Assembly (NCBI RefSeq): GCF_041381155.1
Contig: NC_091137.1
Location: 22,365,655 to 22,429,654, forward strand
Length of the DNA stretch: 64,000 nucleotides
Origin: Argopecten irradians
Taxonomy: Eukaryota > Mollusca > Bivalvia > Pectinida > Pectinidae
Reading direction: 5' to 3'
Part shown: positions 49,740-62,420 of the stretch, piece after piece
How positions within the stretch are numbered: the stretch's first letter is position 1
Layout: every line of letters starts with the position of its first letter
Position numbers and translations under genes: made by a program
The notes under the pieces: generated by a model
The model's database searches: none
Seen by the model: the letters and a program-made list of their open reading frames with translations, nothing else
Told to the model about the DNA's origin: nothing

Positions 49740-49808
49740 GTGTGCAAAACTCGGCCTACGATCCGTGTGCAAAATCTACACATACATGTGATGAGTGAGC
49801 CGTGTGCA
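49740..49808 (-). promoter_or_regulatory. Distal inverted MRE cluster of metallothionein copy 1
   Basis: Three GTGTGCA cores (reverse of TGCACAC) at 49740, 49765 and 49802, two of them preceded by CC or GCC, about 1.3 kb before the ATG and opposite in orientation to the proximal sites. Confidence 0.65.
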
Positions 49809-49868
49809 AAAAGTATACGTAAATGTGATGAGGTGTTACGTAATATAACAAAAAACATTGATGATATG

Positions 49869-49873
49869 ATGGC

Positions 49874-49905
<32 letters not shown>

Positions 49906-49906
49906 C
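49869..49906 (+). repeat. (ATG)n microsatellite
   Basis: About twelve GAT/ATG triplets between the distal and proximal metal-response clusters of metallothionein copy 1. Confidence 0.9.
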
Positions 49907-50192
49907 AAAAGATGATGATAATGCTGTGAGAATTGATTGAAACAATATCTTTTTAATTGCTAACAATTAATTACACACAAAAGACTTGAAACAATTGAAT
50001 GTGTATATACTAATTACTTGGGTTTACAGTATATAACATTTCTGATTTATGATTCTCGTATCTCAGACATTTAATCCATGTGAACATCGATAGTATAATC
50101 CTTTATTTGTATTTGTGTGTATGGTTAGCAATTACAGTGGTACATTTTATGAGTAAATATTTAAATCTCTGATTCACATAGCCTCATGATGA

Positions 50193-50996
50193 TGCACACG
50201 GTTTGCCTTTTGCACACGACCTCTCTCATTCATTGACTGGGATAATTCCCAATATTTTGCACACGGCCTGAAGATTTGTTTTCAATACTCGATCGTCTGC
50301 AGACTTTGAATCGTTTGTTTCTTCTGGTGTGTAATTAGGGAAATATTTATAACTTTTGTACTAATTTTTTTATTGATTTATTGACCTTCAATACACGGAT
50401 TATGCGATTTTTATTTAGAGGTTCTCATGTAGCATTTTACGGATGTGATTTCTACATTTGTTTCTAGCTACTGTTTCCATTTGTTCATTGGATTATGGAA
50501 AGAAACTTTAGTTTTGTTTAAAAAAAATTATCCTCAGAAACATGTTTAAAGATATTCTGCATTAAGATTTGTTTCTTATACAACATTCTATCACATTCAA
50601 CAGCCAATGTAGATGTCTATTTTAGTTCTTTCTCATAATGTTTTAATAGAAACATGGGGCTAAAGCAAGTGTATGACCTCTATTAAAAAATCCCATAACA
50701 TGCATTGCCATTTCTAAACGATAAAAATCTGGTTAGAAATGGCAATGCAGAAAGTGTGACAAGCATACAATGTGCTATCCATACATCATTTGCATAGAGT
50801 TGTACACAAATAAATTCTTGCCTTATGATAATACACACGCTTTTCCTTTTGCACACGACCTCTGTCATTCATTGACTGGCCATTTAGTGCATATATAGTA
50901 CAATATTTTGCACGCGGTCTGTAGTTTTGTCGTCACGACATTGCACACGCTACGATCGTCTGCACACGGAATTCACATTTTCCCGTTTTATATAAA
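50193..50996 (+). promoter_or_regulatory. Proximal promoter of metallothionein copy 1: MRE array and TATA box
   Basis: Matches to the metal-response core TGCRCNC start at 50193, 50211, 50258, 50850, 50909, 50942 and 50961; the one at 50258 runs on as TGCACACGGCC, close to the full consensus. TATATAAA lies at 50989-50996, about 70 bp before the ATG. The block at about 50176-50305 is repeated at about 50818-50970 with the same order of sites, so the enhancer itself is internally duplicated. Confidence 0.8.
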
Positions 50997-51064
50997 TAGT
51001 GGCCCTTCAATAGAAATGCTACACACTTCACGTCGGTTTACGAAGGAATTAAATCCAACTCAAG

Positions 51065-53245
51065 ATGTCTGACGGTAAGTTTATAGTCTTTACGAATATG
51101 ACTTAAAAAGATTATCTACATGTATTTGGCTACTGTGTTAAATTTACAATGGAAAAATAAATTAATTTCAATTAATATTTTTCATTAATATATAAATGAT
51201 CTCCTCATTCACAGGTTAGATTTCAACATTCTGACAACGATCCGGATAGAATCGCAATGTTATGTAGATAAGAAAAGATACCATCATGTTTGATATATGT
51301 TACACGTATATTAGTGACAACATTCTAGTAACCTGAATCCGTTATGATATAGAACGATTTCCAATCGAATGTTTATACAAGTTGCATTTCACTAATCATA
51401 AAATTTTCTAATTCGTATAAAACCTGCCGCCCACATTAATTTAATATAATGAGAGTCACGTTATGTTCAAAATGTAATTGATAAATTTGTGATTTACAGG
51501 TGTTGCTATCTGTTCGATTGCTGATTGTGAAAACGGAACATGTTGTGACGTCACTAATTGCGCCTGCGACGGAACTTGCCAATGTCCAAAATGTGGAGTC
51601 AGATGTGGATGTTCAACTACTGGTAAGTTACTTCAACTTAAAAAAAATTCTTATATCAATATATTTACATCTGTAAACGAAATAAATTCAAAGATCATTT
51701 AAACTCAATGTTATTCTTAAAATTCTGAGTAATATAATCTCCAATATACAAATGCAATGTTATGGTAATAAAAGGTCGAGACATTGTCTGATTGTATTAT
51801 GATGTAACACTTCCGCTTGGACTCGAATATGATTATATAAAACTGCATTATCACAAAAACTGAATCTGAACAAGTACATTTAAAATTCAGAAATCTGAGA
51901 AACCGATAGATCTCATCACAGTATTGATTATTGAGAAAGTAGGAAGGATCATTCGGGGGGGGAAGGGGGAACCCATCAACACTACTTATCGTGGGACCCA
52001 ACGAAAGTTTTATTAATACTTTATCTGGTAGGATGACGGCTGTACGATGGCCGACAAGAGCCTGACAAAAAGATATGAAAAAAACTGTAACGCTTTTTAT
52101 CATGGTACAGTTTTTTCACATCTTTTTGTACCACGATATGGTACAAAAACATGTGAAAGTGCGGTACAGAAAGATTATAAACATCTCGAGAAAATTCAGA
52201 TTACATTCACATATTTATGTACCAATAGCCGAAATGAGCCGGCAAAAAGGTGTGAAAGCTAATTTCTTTTCACATGTTTTGTGTACCACTGATGGTACAA
52301 AAAGATGTGAAAGCATGGTACATAAACATGTGAAACGATTTACCTTTCACATCTTTCTGTACCATCGGTGGTACAAAAACATGTGAAAGCGTGGTACAAA
52401 AACACATGAAAGGGTCTGAGCTTTCACATCTTTTTGCCCCATCAGTGGTACAAAAACACGTGAAACTGTGGTACACAAAGATGTGAAAGGAGCATTGTAA
52501 TGTTGTTATCAAACACCATGACCAAAGCTGACCCCGAATAGCAGCGGTTTGATTAGGGCGTCACAACAAGCGTAAAATGTCGTTAAGCACATCTGATGAC
52601 AAACAGAAACAAAACTATATTGCTAGTTTTCGGGTGTAACTTAGGGCCTACGATTGTTAAATAAAACCTGTAAGATGTGGGCATTCCTATTATATAGATA
52701 AATAAATGAAACATGGTTTCCAACATTAAAGTATTTGTTTTATGGTATTTTCCCGTGAAGCTGTATACAATCTAACTGTTGACAACTAAATCGGGAAGTC
52801 ATTTGTCAAACTTGGTAACCTTTGAGTCTCTCGCCTTTTACATGTTTCTGTACCATGGCTGTTTTCGGCCGCTGTTTTGGTACAGAAAGATATAAAAGTG
52901 ACTGCTAACATAAATACTGCTTTCACATCTTTGTGTACCATGCTTTCATATGCTTTTGTACCATTCATGGTACACAAACATGTGAAAAAACTGTACCATG
53001 ATAAAAAGCGTTACAGTTTTTTCATATCTTTTTGCCAGGCTCTTGTCGGCCATCGTACGGCTGTGAAAGGGTAGAACAAACTTTAAAATGAAGAATTGGA
53101 CTTTGAGCTGGTAACAAATATACGGAATGTATATCTTAACCGTGCATTTGTTTCAGAATCCTGTGCTTGCGGCGTAAGTTGTACAGATTACACCAACTGT
53201 AAGTGTGCAGTTGGTACGTGTACCTGCAGACCGACGAAGTCCTAG
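51065..53245 (+). CDS. Metallothionein, copy 1 (3 exons)
   Basis: Exons 51065-51074, 51500-51622, 53157-53245; 222 nt, 73 aa, beginning MSDGVAICSIADCENGTCCD and ending CRPTKS. It has 18 Cys: eleven in residues 8-41 (alpha-like part) and seven in 47-68 (CACGVSC...CKC...CTC, beta-like part), with no aromatic residue but one Tyr. This is the general plan of mollusc metallothioneins, which bind Zn, Cd or Cu in the cytosol, but with fewer Cys than the usual 21. The coding exon 1 is only ten bases. Intron 2 is 1534 bp because it carries a 1013-bp foldback element. The 3' end has AATAAA at 53480-53485. Upstream lie a TATA box and many metal-response elements, so metal induction is expected. Confidence 0.93.
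52044..53056. mobile_element. Foldback DNA element in intron 2 of metallothionein copy 1
   Basis: 1013 bp with inverted ends about 120 bp long, starting ACGATGGCCGACAAGAGCC and closing with its reverse complement. The 8-bp target duplication ACGGCTGT flanks it (52036-52043 and 53057-53064). The interior is built of many direct and inverted copies of a ~20-bp unit around GGTACAAAAACATGTGAAAG. It has no transposase; the short reading frames inside are repeat read-through. An 8-bp duplication fits hAT, P or Merlin families; the ends do not settle which. Confidence 0.88.
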
Positions 53246-54219
53246 CCAGAAAATCATCATCATAATCCAACGCCCATGTGTCACGCCATGTTATAATCAA
53301 CCGGACATTTTATTCCCTGGGCATTTGATGCCTCAATCGTGCAAATCTCCATGTTTCATCCATGTGTGTAAAACACTATTTTTGAACAATGACCAATTAC
53401 TCTTTTTTGTGTATAAATCATGTGTATGTTATCGGTAGTTCGATGTTGTAAATAATGTGATACGTTGTTGCTAATATCTAATAAATATGGTTACTATAAC
53501 CATGTACATTTTTCTTGTTTTTCATTACATTGATATGACCTATCATATACACTGTGTGAATAAGACTGGCCATCAATAGCCCACCTGTATCTGAAGATTG
53601 AAGAAAAAAAAATCACTAAAAGTTGGCTGATAATTTGTGTCTCTACTTCATGTCTGATCCTATCTGAGTTTTTAAACTAGAGGGAGATAATGTAGTAAAG
53701 AACTCTGCTGAGAAAGTTAACAATTTAGGGCCAGGTGGTCAGTCTATGTATGAATATTCACACAAACTATATAGTAAGACAAAAAAGATATGTCTGTTTA
53801 GTGTTACAGTGGGAAAAAAATAGGGTCGGGAGAATTTTTTAGTTTCTTTCACTCTAAAATAATGACCGGAACCGGTGCGGCATTTTCATTTGTAACCGTT
53901 TTCAAGTGTGACCTGTGGCGCATTGCGCATGCGCGAAGCAAATATAATGGCATAGTTTAATACATGGATTGGCAATGCTCTAGCAGACGAAATTGTGTAT
54001 TACAATTATGTACTACAACGTCAATATGGGAAATGTGGACATTCTAGTCAATACATGTAATAATAAATGGTGTTTACAAAATGTAAGACTTATATTTTAC
54101 CTAAAAAATGTAACTGATAGCATATAAAATTTTTAATACTATAGGCCTAACACTCATGTGTAGTATTATAGAATGTGTGATAATGATATATTAAAACACC
54201 ACATCAGGAAAGCCGTTTA

Positions 54220-54510
54220 TGATACAAATTTGGGGATTATCACTTGAATACAAGACTCCCAACCATTTTCCTGTACTGTGACCCAAAACACAATAAACAG
54301 GACTCCTCCCGTTTTCAAATGTGACCCTAAACAATATTCCGACTCACTCCGTTTCAAGTATGGACCCCACAACATACAGACTCCACCCTTTTTCTTCAAT
54401 TGTGAACCTCAACCACATATCTAGGACTACTATCTCGTTTTCAATGTGACCTCTCACAATATACAGACTTTCACCCGTTTTCAAATGTGCCCCCAAACAT
54501 TAAACAGAGG
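54220..54510. repeat. Degenerate ~62-bp tandem repeat
   Basis: About five units of CAGACTCCACCCGTTTTCAAATGTGACCC-type sequence. The open frame across it on the minus strand is repeat-driven. Confidence 0.6.
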
Positions 54511-55272
54511 TTACACATGTACAGCCTTAGTCCGCTAAATCTGCCTATATAAATATTAGGAAAAAAAAATAATAAAAAAGCCTAATAATATAGGCAGGTT
54601 TAATAATATGGACTAGTACAGCCAGTGCTTGTTGGATATGGAATATATTCCAAGTTATTTTTCAAAAGTTACATTAGAGACCGGCCTTACCGGTTGTGTT
54701 AGGAGTCATGCGACTTGTTTCTATCGCACAATGTCGCCTTTAACTGATAGAAATACGGTCAGGATAACGAAATACTAGAATATGCAAATAAGGTAAAGGA
54801 ATACATTCAGCAAAATGGTACACTCTAACATTCTATTCATGATTTTGTAAAGAATCCATATTGATATCAAAATCTTCTAATAAGGAATATAATTAGGATA
54901 AAATTTTACTCTAAGTTCTTTTTAATTTGATTTTTCACACAAAGGTATATATGCCTTGTGTTTATACAAGCGCGTATGGCTGACCTATTAATTTAAATGC
55001 GGTTGATCTCTCATTTAAATTCGATTTTCAACACAGCGCTAGCATAGCGTTTATGTTGATGCCGACTTGCCCTACAACGACACCCAATGTCGATGAAAGT
55101 GAATTGAAAAAAGTTGTAGCGACCAGAATTGACAATTTGTGGTGCAAATAATCAATGGTATTTCCCTATTTCAAGAGTTTGTTTTATAATCTACGTCATT
55201 ATGGAATAACCAATACAACAACACGAATAAAATTAATCTAGGCTAATGTTTCTTTCTGTTGTAAGTATTTAA

Positions 55273-55629
55273 AGATGCTCCACCGCCGACAGAGCATAAA
55301 TGATACTCATCATTCGAACAATAATCTGAGTTTAATTGTGTATATATATGCCTAATTAACACCAAAAAATAATATAAAATAATTTATTTCGCCTTTGGTA
55401 CATGTTCAATCAGTACTTCATTTCATATAGAATATAGTGCCACGGATTTTTTTCGGGATGCAATTAAATGTTTTTCAAATTTTTAACTTGAAGTAAAATG
55501 AGAAGCCCAAACTTTTCAGTGGTGGTAATGGTGTAAAGCAAGTAACTTTTGTAACAGAAGAAAAATACTAAATCGTCTGCTCCTGTTTTTGATAGTGAAA
55601 AAATACCATTTGTTAGCGGTGGAGCATCT
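55273..55629. mobile_element. TTAA-flanked MITE with AGATGCTCCACCGC ends
   Basis: AGATGCTCCACCGC at the left and GCGGTGGAGCATCT at the right, each next to TTAA (55269-55272, 55630-55633). 357 bp, no coding frame. Between the two metallothionein genes. Confidence 0.8.
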
Positions 55630-56021
55630 TTAAGTAAACACTTCCTATAAATTCCCCATTATGAATATTTAGGCGAGACAATTTCCAAGAGTTTAATGTT
55701 GAAATGTTACAACATATCATATGGTTTTTTTTTTATTTTGTTTTATTAATATTTATTTATTTATCTATTTATTTATATATATTTATTTATTTATTTTTAT
55801 AGTCTATTTTTGTCAGGTGGACTTACTTAAATTGTTTCTAGTTTCAAAATGATCAATGTAAGGTTTAAAATTCACAGTACAGGTATATGTGAGATAACTT
55901 TCAATTTAACTCTGGTCCTTTTAATAAAGATATGGAGTTGGGAATTGTAATGTTAACGTGAGTTATGTTCAGACGATAAATATCGTGTGTGAAAATTTAT
56001 CTTAATCTCGACCTACGAGCC

Positions 56022-56138
56022 GTGTGCAAATTATACGTAAATATAATGAGTGAGCCGTGTGCAAAATATACGTAAATGTAATGAGTGAACCGCGTGCAAA
56101 ATATACGTAAATGTTATAAGTGAGTGAGGTCGTGTGCA
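56022..56138 (-). promoter_or_regulatory. Distal inverted MRE cluster of metallothionein copy 2
   Basis: Four reverse cores at 56022, 56057, 56092 and 56132, spaced 35-40 bp apart within a short tandem unit (GTGAGCCGTGTGCAAAATAT). About 0.8 kb before the ATG. Confidence 0.68.
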
Positions 56139-56712
56139 TCACAGTATACATTATAAGTGTGATCACAACATTATAAAAAGGACTTTTAAAACCATTCAAT
56201 ATGTGTGATATTAACTTAATTTCATATTTAGTGTCTGGTTAATGGTTCTAACGTCTCGGATATATAACCTATGTTATCGTACAAATAGTACATGTATATA
56301 AAATATTGTATTATATAGGGTGTAGATGACGTCATTGATAATGGGAACTAAAGATATGAATAGGATATCACCAGAAACATGAAATATATACTGCATTGAG
56401 ATTTGTTTCTTATATAACACTCTTTCACATTCAACAGCCTACTTAGATGTATTTCTCATAAAATGTTAATAGATATAGGTTTACAGCAAGAGTATATGAC
56501 CTCCATGTACATGTATACAATGTATATTGAATACATATGTGTGTATATAGTGTATTATCAATTACAATGTTATAGGTAAACATACATCAGTGCAATGTTA
56601 CGTGTTTAACGAACAAAATAGGACAAGAAGGTCAATGTAAACAATGTCATCATACACTGTGTTATTCCTACATTATATTGTACACAAATAAATTCACATA
56701 GCCTCATTATGA

Positions 56713-56864
56713 TGCACACGGTTTTCCTTTTGCGCACGATCCGATTCGCCATGGGAGTGTACATAATACAATATTTTGCACGCGGCCTGTAGTTCTGATG
56801 TTGTTATATTGCACACGAAACGATCGTCTGCACACGGGTTTCCCATTTTCCCGTTTTATATAAA
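56713..56864 (+). promoter_or_regulatory. Proximal promoter of metallothionein copy 2: MRE array and TATA box
   Basis: TGCRCNC cores start at 56713, 56731, 56777 (followed by GGCC), 56810 and 56829; TATATAAA at 56857-56864. The order and spacing match the duplicated block before copy 1, so this is the same module present once. Confidence 0.82.
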
Positions 56865-56949
56865 TAGTGAGTCTTCAATACGTATCTCTTCACTTCACTT
56901 TACATATACATTTCTCGTCGGTTTAAGAAGGAATTTAATCTCGCTCAAA

Positions 56950-58171
56950 ATGTCTGACGGTAAGTTTCTTTTGTTTTAATCTGGATGTGTACTTGTATTT
57001 TTTTAAAGAAAGTAGATTCTAGAATATCTATATTATGTGGCTGCATGTTGTTTGAAATATAATTATTGAAAAAAGGAAATTAACTTCATTTAAATGTATA
57101 TATTTTTCAACTGAATTAATGTTCCCATCATTCTTTATAAAGATAAATGATTGCCAATAATATTGCTTATAGTCGGTATAATACTCCAGTGTAGGTCAGA
57201 AATAAATGCCATCATTTTTTTATTAGTGACAACAGAATCTGAATCAGTTATGGAATGATTTGGATTATTTTTACTAGTTGACTAATAATAAGAATATTAA
57301 TGCTATGATTTTTCTAATTTGACAGTATCCCTTCCGCGTATTTTATTAGTAAAACGTATACCCATGTAAAACATTTTGAGATGACGTCACGTTATGTTCA
57401 AACATTAATTGAAAAATTTCTGATTTACAGGTGTCGCTATCTGTTCGATTGCTGATTGTGAGAACGGAACATGTTGTGACGTCACTGCTTGCACCTGTGA
57501 CGGAACTTGTCAATGTCCAAAATGTGGAGTTAAGTGTGGATGTTCATTTTCTGGTAAGTCAGTTTTAACCTATGAAAATTTCTGAAATCACTTCATTTAA
57601 ATCTGTTCAGGAAATAAAATCAAATATCATTTGTAAACAATGTTTTTCTTGCTCGTATTCTGCGAATTCAATGTAATATGTTCCATATATATATATATAA
57701 ATGTGATGTCGTAATATCAGCAGTCACTGTTTGATTACATTTTGACATTAAGTTACTGCGTTCTCACAAAACAAAATTTGAACAAATACACTTCAAAGTC
57801 AGCTATCAACGAAACCGAAAGTTTTCATCATAGAGAATTGTGTAATGGTATTTTTAATGTTAGTAATGGGCTTTCCTTGAAATACGAATTAAAAAAGAAA
57901 GTGGAACTAAAACCGGGTTAAGATGAAAACCAATTAACATGGAACACAACCAAAGTGTCTTAATACATAATCTGGTAATTAAGATGACTGCTGTAAAGGG
58001 TAGAACAAACTTCAATATGAATGATTGGACGTTGGGCTGGAAGCAAAATTCCGAATGTATATCTTTCCTGCATTTGTTTCAGAATCCTGCGTCTGTGGCA
58101 TAAGCTGTACTGATTACACCAACTGTAAGTGCCCAGCTGGTACGTGTACCTGCAGACCGACGAAATCCTAA
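56950..58171 (+). CDS. Metallothionein, copy 2 (3 exons)
   Basis: Exons 56950-56959, 57431-57553, 58083-58171, the same lengths as copy 1; 73 aa, 18 Cys at the same positions. It differs from copy 1 at about ten residues, for example CTC for CAC near residue 24, K for R at 38, SFSE for STTE, and CPAGTC for CAVGTC, a change toward the KCAPGC motif of other mollusc forms. Intron 2 is 529 bp and keeps the empty target site of the element found in copy 1. AATAAA at 58348-58353. The duplication covers the promoter and 3' UTR as well. Confidence 0.93.
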
Positions 58172-58383
58172 CCAGAAAATCATCATCAAAATACAGCGCC
58201 TATGTGTCACCCCATGTTATAATCAACCGGACATTTGATTCTGTTGTGATTCATTGAACAATGGTTGTCATTAATGACCAAATACTCTGTTTGTATATCA
58301 TGGAAATATGTCATTGGTAGTTTAATGTTCCGTCGTTGTTAATATGTAATAAATATATTATAGTTACCATATATTTTTGTAGG

Positions 58384-60420
58384 TTTTTCTTTACATGACT
58401 TAACTTGTATCAATATTACCACAAACTCCTGTAAATAGAAGTTACACAGCCTGCGGTTGTTAGGTATGGGATTTATTCCACACGAGCCATTTTTTGAATC
58501 ACAAAAGAGACCAACTTGTAAATTGAACAAATCTTACAAGTGTGGAATAAATTTCATATTCAATAAGCACGAGTCGTGTGACTGTTTCTGTTACAATTAT
58601 ATCGCTTTTAGCTGATGCAAATACGGTAAGGATTACGAAATGTGCAAATAGGATGTAAGGTACTAATCGATATTCAAAAGTCAATATTTGGTAAAGAATC
58701 CACTGAAATCAAAGTCTTCTAAAATATTATTACTTGAACTTTGAATTTAATTTGATTTAATTGATTTTGTCATCTTAAGCATTACTCAAGTTTATTGCCA
58801 TTGTAAAGCACATTGGACTACGTAGTCCCCATTATCTATCCAATAAGTTCATTCTTTTGTGCTTGAACAAATCATTGGGCGGTTACAGATAAATTAAGTG
58901 ACATTCGTGCCCTGTGGTAGATACAGTACTCCAAACAACAATGGCTAATATTAAAACTGTGTTTAACTTCTAATGTTAATTACAATTGTATAATTGACTA
59001 CGCAGGTATGGTGGTGATAAAGGATGCGATATCAAAATCGTCTTATAATGATATGTGCATATCAATGCTCTGCTAGTGGTATTTGTAACCAGCGTTGGGT
59101 TATTTTTCATGTGGGCTTCTGAATGGTATCAAAACATATGTATTGTCGTAACATTACATCGTACAGATTCAATGAAGTGATATTACTGGTATTACACTAA
59201 GATCCTTATCACAATTCTCTGTTCGGGATATTTTAACAGCATTTTAGAGTCTTTAACACGGACGGGGAGAGAGGGGGATCAGAAGACTGGCCATTATCTC
59301 TAGAATATTAAAAACACCACTAAATGTTTGTATTCTTATTTTTGTCTCTACGACAGGTCTGCAAATAAGCGCCAAACTGGGGGTTATCTGGTATTAGAAT
59401 TCTGTATCAAGAAAATCGAATCTAGTGTAATGCCTTGTATTAATCACATTATTCTCATGTCACGATGATACTTCACTGAAGTGCTTTACGGGACCTAGTA
59501 TAGTTTAACTACAAATACAGATCTCCCAGTTGATACATAATTAAGGCATAAGAATACATAACACATATATCGTTTTGTCGTTATACATTTCAATAGACTA
59601 CCCAGTCCCCAGTTTGTACCTGTCCAATTAATGTCAATCAATGATGTAACTGGCAATCTAGATATCCTTAAAAATCGTAAAAGAATGACCTCGGGCTATA
59701 CCCATGACCATTATTTAATTCTACCAAGGCGATACGGCCATTATTTCGAGCGTTTACGATACGCTGGAAAATATATACAGTATCTTCCAGTATACGTATG
59801 CAATTTGTTTTACTATTTTATGCATATACAGAGTTGAACACAACTTCACTTGAAATTTATGTTGGAGTTATGTGTAGGAAGTTGTAAAAGGGGCAGGTAA
59901 ATATAACTTCTATTGTATATTGTTACCTCATTACCACCTATGCATCTAATCATTTTTCTCAAATGAATTTTGATTTAAATCAGAAAGTAAGAAAGTTGTA
60001 AGAAGATTTTATTATCGACTTAATTGTACAATTGTCGAGAATTTTTTTGTAATGAAAATATACAATAATTTGGTATTAGTCAATTTCAGTTTTAGTCTTA
60101 CTGTAAATGTACTTATTTAAACGCAGTCAAATTTTGCGCAAATGCGAAAAACAGTAAAAGAATATTTATAAGCATGAATATAAATTAGCGCAATTCGGTG
60201 GTCCAATACTGGCAGTACGGAAATACGATTTTATATAATTAAATTTAGCACTGTGCATGAATCTCCAGATTGATTAAAAAATACCGCTGTAATACGTAGG
60301 TTTACAGTACTTTCTGATCATTTTAATTGATGACTTGTGATGTCTTAAACATCTCAACTACATTTAATCCTAAATGACTTGAATTTAACCTTTTCAAATC
60401 ATCTATATTCCAAAAATTTA
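58384..60420. other. Intergenic with an old foldback relic
   Basis: The first 350 bases contain the degraded palindromic family seen at 22.6 kb (ATTCCACACGAGCC ... TACAAGTGTGGAATAAAT). The rest is AT-rich with no gene recognised. Confidence 0.45.
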
Positions 60421-60424
60421 TTAT

Positions 60425-60987
60425 AGGGACAATTCAGTCTACGAGGACATTAAAATTTGTACATATATCGGAAAAATCAGTTCTTTTGGAAATTAGATCA
60501 GTCGGTTTTACTGTGATATGCCTGAAAAGCCCATGGTTGTGACATGTGTGTAGATGTTCAAACTCGCTCGCTGTCCGCCATTACACATTGTGGTCGAACT
60601 TCTTGTATGCCGAACCCTGTCCCTTGCTCGTAGAGTAATGCAACTTTTGTCTAGAACTGCTCAAATCGCTCTGATAGTAGTGTGTTTACCTTATTAGGTG
60701 AATTGTCTTGCCTAAAAATCATTTTATCACCTTCTCAGTGGTTATGTAGTTTATTTGTTTAACGTGCGTGACTTTGGCTCGGGTATGGGTACAGCATCCA
60801 TATTGTACCTGCTTAATTGTATTGATCAAAGATTTGATATTTCAACGATATTAATTAAAATACTAAACAATGACGTCGAATTTGTCCATATTGTATGTTA
60901 CATGTTTCATAAGAAATGTAGAACAATATTTATGCCATATTTTGCTTCTTGGTTATGTAAAAGAATTTGCCTGAGTGTATTGTCCCT
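60425..60987. mobile_element. Transposon with AGGGACAATTCA ends
   Basis: AGGGACAATTCA at the left; TGTATTGTCCCT then TTAA at the right; the left flank is TTAT, one base off. The AGGGAC termini resemble the element at 31,825, so perhaps the same superfamily. 563 bp. Confidence 0.6.
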
Positions 60988-62235
60988 TTAATAGTCTAAA
61001 GGTAATATCAAGGAATACACATTTGTGTTTTAAATCCTTGCCATGCCACGTACCATCTTTTTTAAATGTTTATCATTCATTTCTTTATTTTTATTATTAT
61101 TTTGTATCCTCTGTATATTGTTTTATTTATCTGGTTCCTGGTGGAGGAGATTTTAATTCCATATTACTTTTTGTAGCATCATCTCCAGATCAAGTAATTA
61201 CACAATGTTTTTGAGTTCGGTGGTTCAGATAGAATTTTAGATAATCGGTCGTATCATAGTATTACCTACAAAGCATCATACACAGTGGATCCCTGTCGCC
61301 ATTCTCTTTTCTTAATATTTTTTGGTTATGAATAATTTTCTTCAATTAACAGCAAGATGTTAGAGTCTGTCAGGAGGCGACAAAAACAGTATACTTGTCA
61401 CCAGTCTCTAAAATATCAAAACATCACTAAAATGGCTTGTATATTTTATCGCCTCACACTAGGGTTGATATCTACTGTGGTATTAGAATTTTGCCGCAAG
61501 TACATCGTATCAATAACTTAGGGTCTGGTGGTCAGTCTAGGGTAACAGGAGCCATAGTGTCCCCTTACCTATATTGTGGAATGCACAGCTTACTTAACAT
61601 TTAACCTGTACAACATCACATTATTTTTATGATACGATACATTCACCGAAGTGCTTTATAGGATCTTTAATATCTCAGCTACAATTTCAAATCTCCCGCT
61701 TAATACATACGTCTGTCTTAGCAATTAATTACGATTCTTTACGTGATATCATTTTAAAAACCTTCCCATTTTGTAAACAAGTGAATGAAATCAATCTGGT
61801 TAAGATCATTTGCTTGTGACTTGTTCGTTAATTCCATTGTCTGTAACTTTGTAAACGAAGCCATGAACTGATGTTTTAATCAGATTGAGATTAACATTAA
61901 ATGGTCATATTGTAAAGGTTGTGCCACGTCAAAAACGGAAAAGAGTAAATATGGATAGGTTGTATGAAATGTACTTTACTTTTTTACACAGAATAAGTTA
62001 CCTAAATGTAATTATATATAATAAGTAACAACATTAATTAAATCTGTGCTGCGTTTCACGTTGATGTGCGACTAATTATATAGGCCATGACACTTATATT
62101 TACATTTACTAATGACGTGGTGACGTCAACAGACCACCGTCAAAATGGCTGTTCCATTTTGTGGATTAAATCGTCGTTGATTATCGGTTTTCCTGGTCTA
62201 GTTAAAACAATGTTAATGCAGAGACCCTAAAATGA
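60988..62235. other. Intergenic, no gene seen
   Basis: AT-rich sequence with only short frames of no known family. Confidence 0.45.
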
Positions 62236-62420
62236 GTTGATAATGTAAATATAAGCATTTAACTATCTTCCAATGACATCTATGGTCTATATAGATGCCA
62301 GAGCTTTGCAGACAATCGTATCATAATGCGCATTATAAAGATTGTCTGCAAAGCTCTAGCATCTATAAGACCATAAATGCCATAGGAAGATAGTTTAATG
62401 CTTATATTTACATTATCAAC
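62236..62420. repeat. Near-perfect inverted repeat
   Basis: GTTGATAATGTAAATATAAGC at the left is mirrored by GCTTATATTTACATTATCAAC at the right; inner arms include TTTGCAGACAATC/GATTGTCTGCAAA. Arms about 85 bp around TATAATGCGCATTATA. Confidence 0.85.

Noticed and set aside
52075-52512. Overlapping frames rich in FHIFLYH/VQKHVK repeats
   Set aside because: They are translations of the internal 20-bp units of the foldback element.
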